A stretch of DNA of 64,000 nt from Kappaphycus alvarezii (taxonomy: Eukaryota > Rhodophyta > Florideophyceae > Gigartinales > Solieriaceae), in contig NADL03000596.1 in NCBI GenBank assembly GCA_002205965.3, forward strand, positions 62,001 through 126,000. The letters are read 5' to 3'. This document shows, piece after piece, positions 32,230-43,399 of this stretch (position 1 is the first letter of the stretch; every line of letters begins with the position of its first letter). Both the position numbers and the translations under genes were made by a program. Below the pieces are notes generated by a model. That model was not told the DNA's origin and did not search any database. It was given only the letters and a program-made list of their open reading frames with translations.

Positions 32230-32455
32230 GCATAGTATTGGCGGGTACAGATGGTACAGAGGCTTAGTAATGCCGAGGTGTGATTGCGGCGAGGCTTCGT
32301 GGTGCCGAGGCCTAGTGGTGTCAAGGCGTTGCAGTAGCGAAGCGTAGTAGTGCCAAGGTGTGCTGGCGGCTAGGCTTGGTGGCCACGAGGTCTGGTGGTG
32401 GTTAGGCTTGGTAGGGGCAAGTCGTCGGGGTGGCGAGGCGTGAATGTGTAGGCGG
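32230..32455. repeat. G-rich minisatellite
   Basis: Irregular copies of a roughly 20-22 bp unit resembling GGYGAGGCKTRGTGGTGCCR. Strong strand asymmetry (G/T on the given strand). Confidence 0.55.
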
Positions 32456-35300
32456 TGTTGATGTGACTATTATATAGGCTGATCCGGGTGATGGGATGCT
32501 GAAGGCAGTTCATATTTTGCAGTGGTACTGTGCGATACCCATTTTACCATTTCTGAATTGATGATCGCTTATGTAACGATGGTTATACAAAATTACTGTA
32601 TGTATTCGTTTTTAACCGAGTGCCTTCTGAAAGCACGCTCTGTATTCAGACTTATTGTGTTCCCGAAGTATTACGAGGTAAATTATTTATTTGCAACGCA
32701 TGAAGCAAATGCTGTTTTCTCAAAAGTCTGTAATGTAGTTGTGAAATTCGTATATTTTTCATATTTAGCGCCTAAGCACAATCGTATTGTCTCTTTCTTG
32801 TGTGCCCACTTATATGATTATATGATCGATTTCTCTAGTGGCAGCATTTGATGCACGAATGGAGCAATTGGTGAATGCTGGAGTGTTGCACACTTTCTGA
32901 CTAGCGATGGGAGGTTAGTGTCGGATGTTCTCAGTGGATTGGCGGTAATCATTGAAACTTTTTTTGAACTCCTGGCAATTGAATGAAAAAGTATGAAGCG
33001 AGGAGGTGAAAAAACAGCAGTAATGGATTTAAACTTTTGTGCGAATCATAGGACGTGAGGTGCAGTTCGACCCGATGGTTGAAGATCGATCGCGGTGGGT
33101 AACCAACTAGTACAGTATCTGAATCTTCGCCTAGGGGTGAGATAAACAGCGTGCGGCGTGCTTTCTGTTACGCAAAGTATCTATGCTTTCTGGAGACACA
33201 ACATCTGCGCAATAGCCAATCCTTGAGTCAGAAAAACACGACGGATTTTATCGATCAATATGATAACTACAACCAAAGAACTGTTTATTTGCCCTGCATT
33301 CTCTTTCATATGCGGTCTTCATTAATTTACAGTATTGGTTTGGCCCAGTGCAGTATCTACAGTACCCCTCCAGATCGGGTCAATTTTGGACAGCTATCAC
33401 AAACACCCCTAAAAGTAGTGAAAAAATAGCCCGATCACCTAAAAATCAACGCTGGATGACAGTGCGTACTGTATTCGTTGGAAAGGACAAATAAAACCAG
33501 TTCACTGAGCAATTTATATTTTGTCGACTACTAAAATTAAAAGTTGAGGAGAAAGGCAATTCAGGAAATTGAAAACGGCATAATTTTTTAGGATCCCGTA
33601 GACTACTCAAGAACACCCACAAAGAAACTGGCGATAAACAGAGAATCTAGCCTCTTTCTCCTCACATACAATTTCCACCCTCCTGCACATAGTAAGTACC
33701 TTTGATGTCTTAAACAATTCTCTCCCTTTCGAATTCTGGAATGTTTTTGTTCAGACATCCTAACAGCCACTATTGCTGCTTCATCTTGCTTCTAACTGTA
33801 CTCTCGGCTTCTTCTGAAAAGTCACTGTTGCGCTGCGGCTTGAAGGCGAGCAAAGGCTTCGTCCAGAGTGACATATTCTGCTGTCGTCAGCGCTGCATGA
33901 AGCACATTACTGGGACTGGAGCTTATTGTCGTTGATAAAGTTCTTTGGTCGCCTTTATACAAGCAGATATTATTAGCCGTCTCAGTAGCGTGTAATATTG
34001 TATTTATCTTTTAACAGCTGTAGCAGGTCAATGTTTTTTCTGCATTGCTTCCTTGATTAGTAAAGGCTATGCTCGTCACTTTTACATCTCACATTCATCG
34101 AAATTAGACCACATTCACGCGCCTCATCAAATTTTGTACCAAAAAAATTTCGAAAAAGTTTTTGTCAAATGGGACCAGACCTGCTTCTTCAGAGCTTCTT
34201 TTTATTTACGGCGCTTTAATCCTTGAAAATTCGTGTACTCCGCATATGAGGCTGAAGTTCTCCTTCCTTGTACCGGCTGTTCACTGAGAACAAAAAAAGT
34301 CTCTCGGTTCCCGAATGTAGTGCAATTGGCACTCAAACTGTGCTGCCATCGGAAGAGCTGATTTGATGATCTTTTTTGATCTGATTCACTGCTAGCCAGC
34401 AGGCACTGTATTGTACAGTAAGGGCAATTTTCTTTTGTCGCCCACTATTATTCCTAGTACTGTATACTCACCCGATGGGGTTTGAGGGCTTGCAATCTGG
34501 ACCACGCGGTCCCCAAATTGGACCTGATATTTTCGCAGGTGAAAGGCACCTATTGGGCCAAGTGTCGAATTTACTTATCTCTAACTTGGATCTCTCTAAC
34601 TTGGCTGACCTTAACTTCACTCACTCCCCCGTCGTAGATAACTCTAACCTAGTTAACTAGTATTTATACCTACCTGGCCACTAGGGCCACAGATTAAACA
34701 GCCACCCCGGTGTTGGCTCTGAACTTGACTCCCAACTTTCGCCTTTGCAGAAACCTTGCCAACGGCAACTTTGGCTTTAGCCACGTTTATCCGCCCGGGT
34801 TTCCCTTTCTATTTCCCCCTCTCTATCCAATATTTCCATATCCCTTTTGTTTTTTGTTTGTGATATTTACTCACGATTGGCACCCCGGACTCCGGCGTCT
34901 ATATACAAATAGGAACTTCAAAGTTGTCGTCGGTGACAACATCATTATCTCTAAAGGAGACATCCAGCACTGCTGACCCACTACTACATCTTCTTTGTCC
35001 AGTATTACACCCTGGTGTATACGGTTCTTTGAAATCGACCCATACCAAGTTTCTAGCATTCCGCGGACCACGGCCGGCCTTACAACCTGGAGGACAAGTA
35101 TACCGTCCAGCCGTCCAAGGAATCCCCCCCCACTCTTCCAATCACATTTCTCCTCGCCGTCGGCGAGCTGTGCTACTGCATCGCAGGGTGCTTAAAGAGA
35201 AAGAGGGACAGCGAACACCCTGTGGATCTTCGTGTGAGTGTGTTGGGTTTCTCATTGTCTGACGGTGTTCCGTTCCTAGACGAAAGGAACTGCGCACCGC
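32456..35300. other. No supported gene
   Basis: AT-rich DNA. The 109-codon frame at 32522-32851 and the 112-codon frame at 34924-35262 show no motifs or coding-like composition. Short GTACAGTAC words recur around 33340 and 34411. Confidence 0.35.
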
Positions 35301-35319
35301 GCATTGCACTACACCGAAA

Positions 35320-36371
35320 TTAGAACTTGAATTCCATATTTATGTATATTTTGCATGGAAACAAGATGTCACACAGGTTAGAATGTGCAATCACTGCTTT
35401 AATATTGTTCTCCTTGCATTCTTCAATCCACCCTATTTCGTTTAGAGACGCATGTCCATCAAGAGTTAGAAATACAATCGCGTCCCGTACAGTTTTCTGA
35501 ATGAAAATGTTGATGTGTATGATGGCCCCATAGAGTATACCCGTTTCCATCGAACTGTTTTCGGTTACCTTCGCAACAGCCGAAGGCGAAGTGCACCATT
35601 CTTCGAAGAAAAACATGAGGCAACACACTTAACAGCTTCCCTGAAATTGCCCTGAACAGAAAGAAACCAGCGCTCATTGAGTCTCTTCCTTTTCACAATC
35701 AAGAAAATATCAATCTTCAACCACTGGTAGAAACACAAGAAAACAGCTGTGACAAGTTTATAGGCTTTCTCTGTGCTTTTGCATGCCTTTTACTATCCTG
35801 AGTGACTATCTGCCTCAGTAAAGACCTCCTCCTTTGCGCCCCATGTTCCATCAACTGCTATTTCGTCTATGTTACGAATGCAGTGGGTGCTGGCAAGGAT
35901 ACCGGGGTGTCGCTCTTCGATCTCCAAAAGTGTATGAAAAAAGCGTTCGACATGCTTGTAACCCTCTCCATTTATTTTTGGGTGCTTTTTGCTCTCTTGG
36001 GCTCGAAATGTCAGTTCGAAGACACGTACGCGAAAGGCCCACAATATATACTGACAAAGGATATATTTTTTCAAACCAGCATGGCCATCCGAAGCAATTG
36101 TTGCGGTCATATATTGGAGTGAGTCATACCCTTGGGTAGCTCCACGATTCGTACAAAATAGAAGGCGTTGGACATATAACTGCTTCCGGTCTGCTCTCAA
36201 CATATATTTTATTCCCGGTAAATGCTTTCCTCCGAGAATCCTTAACAAAATTTCTTCATCCCCCTTTTCCAAGCACTGCTTCATTTCTCCAACGACACTC
36301 TTGCTGGCAGATGAGATGCCTTCTATCGCTCTGATACAAAGTTGCTTCCTAGCGTTGGTAGTCCTCTTCAT
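35320..36371 (-). pseudogene. pogo-like (Tc1/mariner superfamily) transposase
   Basis: The minus frame 36371-35793 ends with HIRNIDEIAVDG-type sequence (read as CIRNIDEIAVDGTWGAK), the first catalytic Asp block of DDE_1 transposases. The second frame 35628-35320 has FLTLDGHASLNEIGWIEECK and ENNIKAV, the LLLDGHxSH…CxENNI block with the second Asp. The third block is not clear. The upstream 110 residues lack an obvious CENPB-type HTH. A gap of about 165 bp with shifted frame separates the halves. Confidence 0.65.
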
Positions 36372-37052
36372 GTTCTATCGTAATGATGCAAGCGCAGTTT
36401 CACGGCACCATTCTGACTGCGTGTGTGGCACCTACCTTTGCTTTAGTTCCACGCTGCATCTTCATGGATTGAGGCATCGTTCTCTGGGACTGTGCATAGT
36501 TAGTGCTTGTACTCACGGACCGAGGGGTACCAAGAAATTTTATCGTAATGCAATTTCAGATGGAAAGTCGTGTAGGGAAATCGTGGGGCGCGCTCCAGTA
36601 GTTCGTTTTTGGCAGATGCGCAATGCTTTTTTCATGAAAATTTTCTCCCTTCCAAAAATGACCCGTTCTGGGAAAGGGGTACTTAACAAAGCTGCCAAAC
36701 CAACAAACTACACTACAGTATACGTAATGTACTGTAAACTCTGCTGTATGTGTTCCGTAACAAACCAATTATGCACAATATGAGAGGATTAGATTTATTT
36801 CCGAGCGATCTGGCATACGAGCCGTGAAAGCTGCTGCAAAAATAGACCACATGCCGTAAATTAGGTGTTTTCTAATGCGATCTAAATGGGTCTTCGTGGA
36901 ACAACTAATGCGAAAGGAATTCGCCACTGGCAACGCGAGGAATGGGTTCGTGTGTGCCTAGGGACTGTGCCGCAAATTTGTCAAATACAAAGGGATTGAA
37001 TGAAAAAGGTAGATTGAGAAGCGGGTCTGAGTCCGTGAGACGATACGCAGAC

Positions 37053-37139
37053 TGTAACCAGCTTATGTTTGTTACCGTAATGCGTGACTATCAAATTAGC
37101 TAGCTTACAGGACAAGCTGTCACCAAACTTTTGGGCAAA
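37053..37139 (+). repeat. 5' LTR (alignable part)
   Basis: Starts TGTAACCAGCTTATG and contains ATTAGCTAGCTTA and TCACCAAACTTTTGGGCAAA, collinear with 41937-42023 without gaps. The LTR probably extends to about 37320, but the 3' copy is lost beyond 42023, so the end cannot be set. Confidence 0.75.
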
Positions 37140-37366
37140 GGTTTATATTTGCTGACCAATCGTCGACGTCACCCGACCGTGAAGGGCACGCCGACTCCAC
37201 CAGCTCCGCATGCCCGAACCACTACTTGATGAGAATAGACCAACTGTTGAGCATCAAGAAAACGACTACAAGGTTTTTTGGTGATTAGACCACGCCTTCC
37301 ATGTTAAAATTTGTAACATCGCGTTGTGATGGAGTTTTTAATGGATGGTAGTGACTTGTAACTCGT

Positions 37367-38480
37367 ATGTCTCAAACCCGGATCCCTCGACCGCCGAAAC
37401 GTATTCAAAGATCACGTAGGTCAAAGGATATATCCCAGTTAGGTCGTGCACGGCAAGTAATGAGGTGGACCGGTACCATGAAAGTTGCAGATGACCCCGA
37501 GACGCAGTCCAAAGTGGGTGTATCAAGCAATCACGAAGTCTGTTACAAGTTGATGACAGAAATACAGACTATATGCTAGACCATGGCTGCGCAAGATGCT
37601 CGCATCGATATTTTACTCACGCTAGTAGAGCAAAGTGCGGCCAATCCAAGCTCTTCCGGAAACACTGGACGAAGCTCTTATGATGTTCTATCAATTAAGG
37701 CACCTCAATTTCGAACTAAAACGGCAATTATGATGAACGTAAGTCCACGAAGGTCAAGTTATTCATTTACAATGTGAAAAATATTGGACGTCTCAGTGAT
37801 TTTGATGACCAGCAAATGATAGAATTGGCAGAATGTTACTTACAGGATCGTGCTTCTGTTTTTTATTATTTTTTTTATGGTGGGACTGGAGAGAATTAAT
37901 CAGAGGCCGGACGCAGTGGAAGAGCTTCGGATTCCAATGCTTCGTGAATTTTTTCCTAAAAATGTGTGCGACCGTGCTAAGGCAAGGCTCATGAAGATCA
38001 GGCAGTCCGCTACAATGAACATCTACATATACTAATTTCGTGACCTTGTAGAATTATGCGATACCACTCTTTCAGAATTGTACCTATTCCTTTCCAATGA
38101 ACTCACCAATCTTTCCAAAAAGTATTTTTGCAATGAGTAACCTGCAGGAGAGCTGACTAATCTCCAGGAGGTATGCGATCATGCCCGTATTTTGGATTTG
38201 GGGAAGCAGTAACTCTCAGGGAACTTGTATAACTGCGCAAAGGACCATCGTTCCGAGACCGAGGAACAAGAAAGGAATGCAACGCCAACAAATCCCGTGG
38301 TGAGAAGACAACATTGCCTGAGAAAGATCCTAAGGATCCTGTTTGCGGTCCAGCGGATTCCAAAGAAGGCAGCTAATACCGCAAGCATAGCCGTTGTTTT
38401 GACTGTGGTGCGTCGTGGGACCAAGACACAGATGTTAAAACGAAGAAATCAACCAAAATGCCTTCAAGGTAGTAAACCGT
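37367..38480 (+). pseudogene. Gypsy gag region
   Basis: Short frames at 37367-37579, 37583-37777 (QDARIDILLTLVEQSAAN), 37850-38035 (FFKNVCDRAKARLMKIRQ-like reading near its end) and 38225-38485 chain into a gag-like region. FDCG near 38400 (minor frame) may be a knuckle remnant. Highly degraded. Confidence 0.45.
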
Positions 38481-38554
38481 ATTGAAAAACCAAAAGGCCA
38501 GCGCCGCCGTTAGAGGCCGCCTATGTTAAGCTACACGAGGATGAACCCCATCGT

Positions 38555-38941
38555 TTGTCTAAAATTGGGACAGAAAAGCATACAACAATAACATATGTTT
38601 TGATTTTTGTTGTCGGCTCTGTAAAGTCTGTTTGTCATCTCGACCCAGGGGCCACTGAAAATTTCGTAACCTCCGAGCTAGCTCAACGAGCTGGTATTAA
38701 ATTTCGAGTGTTTGTCACAGAGGTGGAGCTGGGACACAACTCCAAAACAAAGACTACGGGTATCAAGAGTGGTATCCTTGGCCTAGGCGATTGCTTAAGC
38801 GAACAGACTCTGTATGTAATCAAGCTACCGGAGCACACTCCTTTAGTGGTGGGCCTATCATTGTTAATGGACCATAACATTATTGTTAATTTGAGTAATT
38901 TATCTCTAAAATTAGGTCGGCCAGGCGGATCCACAAAATGA
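38555..38941 (+). pseudogene. Gypsy aspartic protease
   Basis: VCHLDPGATENFVTSELAQR corresponds to the D(S/T)GA active site with Ser replaced by Pro, followed by PLVVGLSLLMDHNIIVN, equivalent to the ILG-type flap end. This is the retropepsin upstream of RT. Confidence 0.7.
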
Positions 38942-39217
38942 TCCAGCCTAAACGAGAACAGCGTCATCACCGCATATCCCTGAAGACAATCCCCATCAAA
39001 CGGATGAGAAACATGCTCCGAAAGGGGAAGTTAGAAATGTTTGCAGTACGTGTGACCTCCGAGAACTGCCAGGTTAAGGTGGCCTCTGAATTGAAGGAAT
39101 TAGTCGGAGAGTACGAAGAAATTTCCGAAATGAGTTGCCAAACGAGCTACCACTGCACAGAGATATCGACTTCGAAATCAATCTGAAGAGTGACTCAGTA
39201 CCTGATGAGCGACCTTT

Positions 39218-40420
39218 ATGAGGCTATCAACTGAGGAGTTAGCAGAGTTCAAACGAAAGTTGGAAGAGTTAGTCAACAGAGGCTTTTACGACCCTCAATT
39301 CACCATATGGGGCACCAATATTTTCTTGTGCGCAAGAAATTCTGGAAATCTTAGAATAATTTGCAGCTTCCGCACCCTAAAAAAATCAAGATCCCAGATG
39401 GGACACCTCTGAAATTCATATCTGTGGCTTTAGACCACGTGAGTGGTGCTACTGTATTTTCCAAGGTGGATCTTGTTGATGCATACCACCAAATGCGTGT
39501 TCGGGACGAGGATATTCCGAAGTCCGCTTTCGAACACGATTCGTATGTTATGAATGGAAAATACTTTATTTTGTACTTACCAACGCGCTAGCTGCTTTAC
39601 AGCTCTCTTGACCACGCTCCTACGATACCTAAATGGGTAATGTTGGTTTGTATTCCTAGACGACGTAATTGTGTATAGTCGCAATATGGAGGAGCACAGA
39701 AATCATTTACGCGCTTTATTTGATATTTTGCGAAGGGAATAATTGTTTGCCGAGCCGTCGTTGCGAGTTTGGAAGACCGATTGTCCAGTTCCTCGGACAT
39801 GTATTTAGTGGAAGCGGGATTGATATGCAAGCGGATTTGAGATCGGCTTTCCTGACCTGACCAACACCAAAATAAAGTACGTCATCTACAGTAATTCATT
39901 GGAATGGCTAACTACTACTAAAATTGGTTAGAGGGAACGAGAATATCCTTCAACCGGTGTCAGACATCTTAAGGTCGAACAAATTCGAATGGGCGAAGAG
40001 CAAGAGCGTTCATTCAATGCTGTAAAGAAGGATCTCATAACTGCACTTTTACTGGCTCAACTCTTATCGGACAGAGCAATTTGTTATATCGACGGATACT
40101 TCTCAACTAGCTGTCGGAGCGACGCTAGAACAAGATGGAAAACCAGTGGATTATCTCTCTCATCGATTGACGAGCAGAAAGTCGATGGTGTGTAAATGAA
40201 CAGTAACTACTGGCTTTTATGATTGTTTTGCGAGATTAGGAGGTCTAATTGAAGGTACGAAAGTTCACATTCAGGACTGACCAAGAACCTATCCGCTGTC
40301 TGCAGTCTAAGGCCAAAATTTCAGGCCATCAAGCTCGCTGGCTTTATATTTTAAAGTTTTTTACATATTAAACGATACATGTTGCGGGAAAGAGGAGTAT
40401 CGTCCCAGATGCCATGAGCT
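39218..40420 (+). pseudogene. Gypsy reverse transcriptase and RNase H
   Basis: STEELAEFKRKLEELVNRGF, FSKVDLVDAYHQMRV and FLDDVIVYSRN (39653-39685, catalytic DD) are RT motifs. RNase H remnants follow: EEQERSFNAVKKDLITA, the TDQEPIRCLQS frame near 40280 and GHQARWLYIL near 40330. At least five frame changes or stops are present. Confidence 0.85.
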
Positions 40421-40639
40421 GATGGCCGAATTATGACATTGCATTGTGTTGCGTTGCGTTAGGGGGCGTCTTGATTGAAATTAGGAAAGCATACCAACGT
40501 GACGTGTTTGGTAACGAGATGATTGAGTTCTTTGAGGATGAAGAGCCGCTAAGCACACTGCAGTGCAAGCAAAAGGCGCATAACTTTAAATTTGAGAATG
40601 TGACTTTGTTATGGGTCGCAAAACATTTGAGAGTCTGTA

Positions 40640-41240
40640 TCTCGAACTTTGGTACGCTGGGGACGAATACTATCAGTTCATTCCATGAAACTTCTCACTT
40701 AAATGCAGATAAAATGTATAGTGCAATGAACATGAACGCACATTGGCGAAAGATGTATGGTGCAGTAAGTAGCTACTTTTCCGATTTCATGGCTGTCAGG
40801 CGAATAAGACTCAAAATGGCCCATCTGGAGGTAACTCGTAGCCTCGAGACATTCTGAAGTGATGCTGATACACGGTTTCTATGGATTTCTTGACCGAGAT
40901 ACCTATGGATGAAGAAGATTTTGAATCAATATTTGTTGCCGTGAACAAACTCTCCAAGATAGCAATCTTAATTCCAACGACGAAAACGATTGATGCGCCT
41001 GGTGCAGCTAAGCTTTTGAAGCAGTGTTTGTTTGCAAAACAAGGAGTACCAAGAAGTTCACCGGCAATCTGGATCCTAAATTCAGATCTAAGCTTTGGGA
41101 AGTACTGACAAGTGCTTTTGAAGTCGACCTAAACATGTCTGCTGCTAACCACCCAGAGGCAGATGGTCAGTCAGAAGTCACGATCAAGACAATATCGGGA
41201 ATTCTACGGGCTAGCATTCGGCGATCACCGAATTAGTGGA
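40640..41240 (+). pseudogene. Gypsy integrase
   Basis: MDFLTEIPMDEEDFESIFV supplies the first catalytic Asp; DPKFRSKLWEVL the second block; SAANHPEADGQSEVTIKTI the catalytic Glu. The HHCC finger upstream is blurred. Ends in a Tf1-like C-terminal region that is unreadable. Confidence 0.8.
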
Positions 41241-41936
41241 GTCGTATGCTCCAAGTTCTGGAATTCGAGTGTAACTATTATCGAGGCGATATTACCGGCC
41301 TTTACCCTTTTGAAGTTGAAATTTGCCGGGTATCGTTTAGTTTCAAGACCAGACTCTATTCAATTGAAAGCTTTTCCAGCCAGTCAGCATGATAATTGGT
41401 CGACCGTCTGGAAGCTTACCACATACTCGCACCTTACAATATCGCCATAGCCCGCGCCACGCAACAACACTACGAGAATATCCGTAAGGATCCAAACCTG
41501 TGTTTTGAGGAGGATGAATTGGTTAATTTAGTTCTGACGGCCTGAGCAGCTTTAACAAATCATACCTATCATATTAGCGCCATCTGAAGTATTTGGGCCA
41601 TTGCGAGTGTTAGACGTGATAAGTCCTGTTACTGATCTCTTTGAGATGTCACGAACACATAATTATTTCATGTTTCAAAGCTCAAACGATCTCACCGCCC
41701 TGCGAGTACTAATGGGCCTCTTCCAGCCGTCAGATGCAGACGGGACAGTCAATCACGAATTGGAACGTATTCTGGACAAAACTCCAGAGATCGCATAGTT
41801 TATTATCTTGTCAAGTTCACATGGGAGTATGAGTCCGAGGCAGAGTGGATAGCAAAATCAAATTTATGACACTGAAAGGATCGCATTAAGGAGTATGAAG
41901 AAGCGCTGAGGACATCGCTTTCAAAACGGGGGCGAT

Positions 41937-42023
41937 TGTAACCGGCTTAAGGATCTTACTGTAATGCGGGGCTTTCAAATTAGCTAGCTTATACTACAAG
42001 CTGTCACCAAACTTTTGGGCAAA
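41937..42023 (+). repeat. 3' LTR (truncated)
   Basis: TGTAACCGGCTTAAG onward, matching 37053-37139. Similarity ends abruptly after GGGCAAA. Confidence 0.75.
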
Positions 42024-42207
42024 TACGAGAATAGTTAAATTACCATCAAATACAGGAGCTATTTCCTTACCATAAAAGTAAAAAGGAAAATGAATGAAAG
42101 TAAATGAAAACTGCGTTATTCAAAGGAAAGACGAATTGATTAAAATTAATTAGTAAAATTCTTATGGCGCAGTAAATATTGATAACCCTAATCTCTTTCG
42201 AATTCGT

Positions 42208-43354
42208 TTGGTCTTCTCAGAATTTTTTCATCTTAAAACTAAATTGATCAACCTCCGCGATATGGCCGCAATATATTCTCCAGTACAGCAATCCAAACAG
42301 TGCACCTACCACAACCCTACCCGACGCAACCGGAAGATTGATCCACCATCCCCACATTTCATGTACCGCCAATCCATCATAATGCCGAAAAATCACCGTA
42401 CTCTCATGTCCTCCCAAGTGAAGGGTGGATTGGCGCCACTAGTAAAGGCTGTGGAAAAGCGGCGTGCAGAGTTCGACGTGCATAACTCTACTCGGAATCT
42501 GCCCGATTCTGACGAGAAACAGACAGTGATTCTCCGTGTTTTGGGTCATTTTATAATGCATGAGGGTCCCAAAATATCGTTGTAATGACCTACTTCACTG
42601 CAAAGAGTTCTAGTCCATATAAGGAGCATTTCTTGATTTCAATTTGGCCAACTACAACGTTGAAAGAGGATAAAGATCACAGTTTATAGGAAAATATGTC
42701 TTTTTGATGATTCTGAAATTGGTAAGGTATAGGGGAGCTTGGGAATATATTGGAAAGGCGGTAGGAATAAGCAAACCTACATTAGAGCGTACAATATCGT
42801 CACTTTTACTTTGCTCTCATCGTAGATTTACCGCTTGTGTGTCAGTGGCATTGATGATGATTGGACTTTTGAGAAATCGGGACGCAGTAAAAAACAATTT
42901 GAAAATTTCCTTATGCTCGGTGCGCTACATATGTTACCTTTAAGAACTGAAACCGGCCCAGTGGAAGTTTGCAGGAGGTTTCAAATGGTGTTGCGATTTG
43001 TTTTACTTCGCCATACCACGCGTCGGTCTCTGGCATAGATATTTTTCATAAGGACTTCGAAAGGCATGAGTAGCAGCGAGCCAAAACGGACAGTCAGATA
43101 TCTGAGCCTGGTAAGAGATTATTATCTTTTTGTTTGAGAACTGTTGGGCTGTACTTTTTGATAAGGGGTACTGGGGGCCCATGCAGTTCAATAGGACTGT
43201 GCATTCCAAAAAGAAACCTCTTAACCGCCAACTAAACATGGATGAATTATTATTTAATGAGACCGTTGCGAGCGACAAGATATTTTTTGGGAAATTTTCT
43301 TGTTGCCCGCGGTCGTCTTTGTACCTTATGGGGTGTTTTGTGGCAGAAGTTTAG
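42208..43354 (+). pseudogene. Second PIF/Harbinger-like (DDE_4) transposase
   Basis: 42704-42943 reads RGAWEYIGKAVGISKPTLER, an N-terminal HTH-like block. 42835-43038 follows (SGIDDDWTFEKSGRSKKQF). 43130-43354 gives VLFDKGYWGPMQFNRTVHSK, then LNMDELLFNETVASDKIFFG, the D.GY.G … LS..R…FG block. Three frames. The 125-codon ORF 42208-42585 just upstream may be its N terminus or an accessory protein; its family is unknown. A different copy of the same superfamily lies at 31307-31780 on the other strand. Confidence 0.65.
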
Positions 43355-43399
43355 GTGCAATAAGAAGTTATGCGCTGCTTTTTCGTTAAAGTATTGAGA

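Larger units (their letters stand above)
37053..42023 (+). mobile_element. Decayed Ty3/gypsy LTR retrotransposon
   Basis: LTR remnants at both ends enclose gag-, protease-, RT-, RNase H- and integrase-like segments in gypsy order. The purine tract CAAAACGGGGGCGA precedes the 3' LTR start TGTAACC. The 87-bp comparable LTR portions differ at about 12 positions, so the insertion is much older than the copia element. The coding region has many stops and shifts. Confidence 0.85.
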
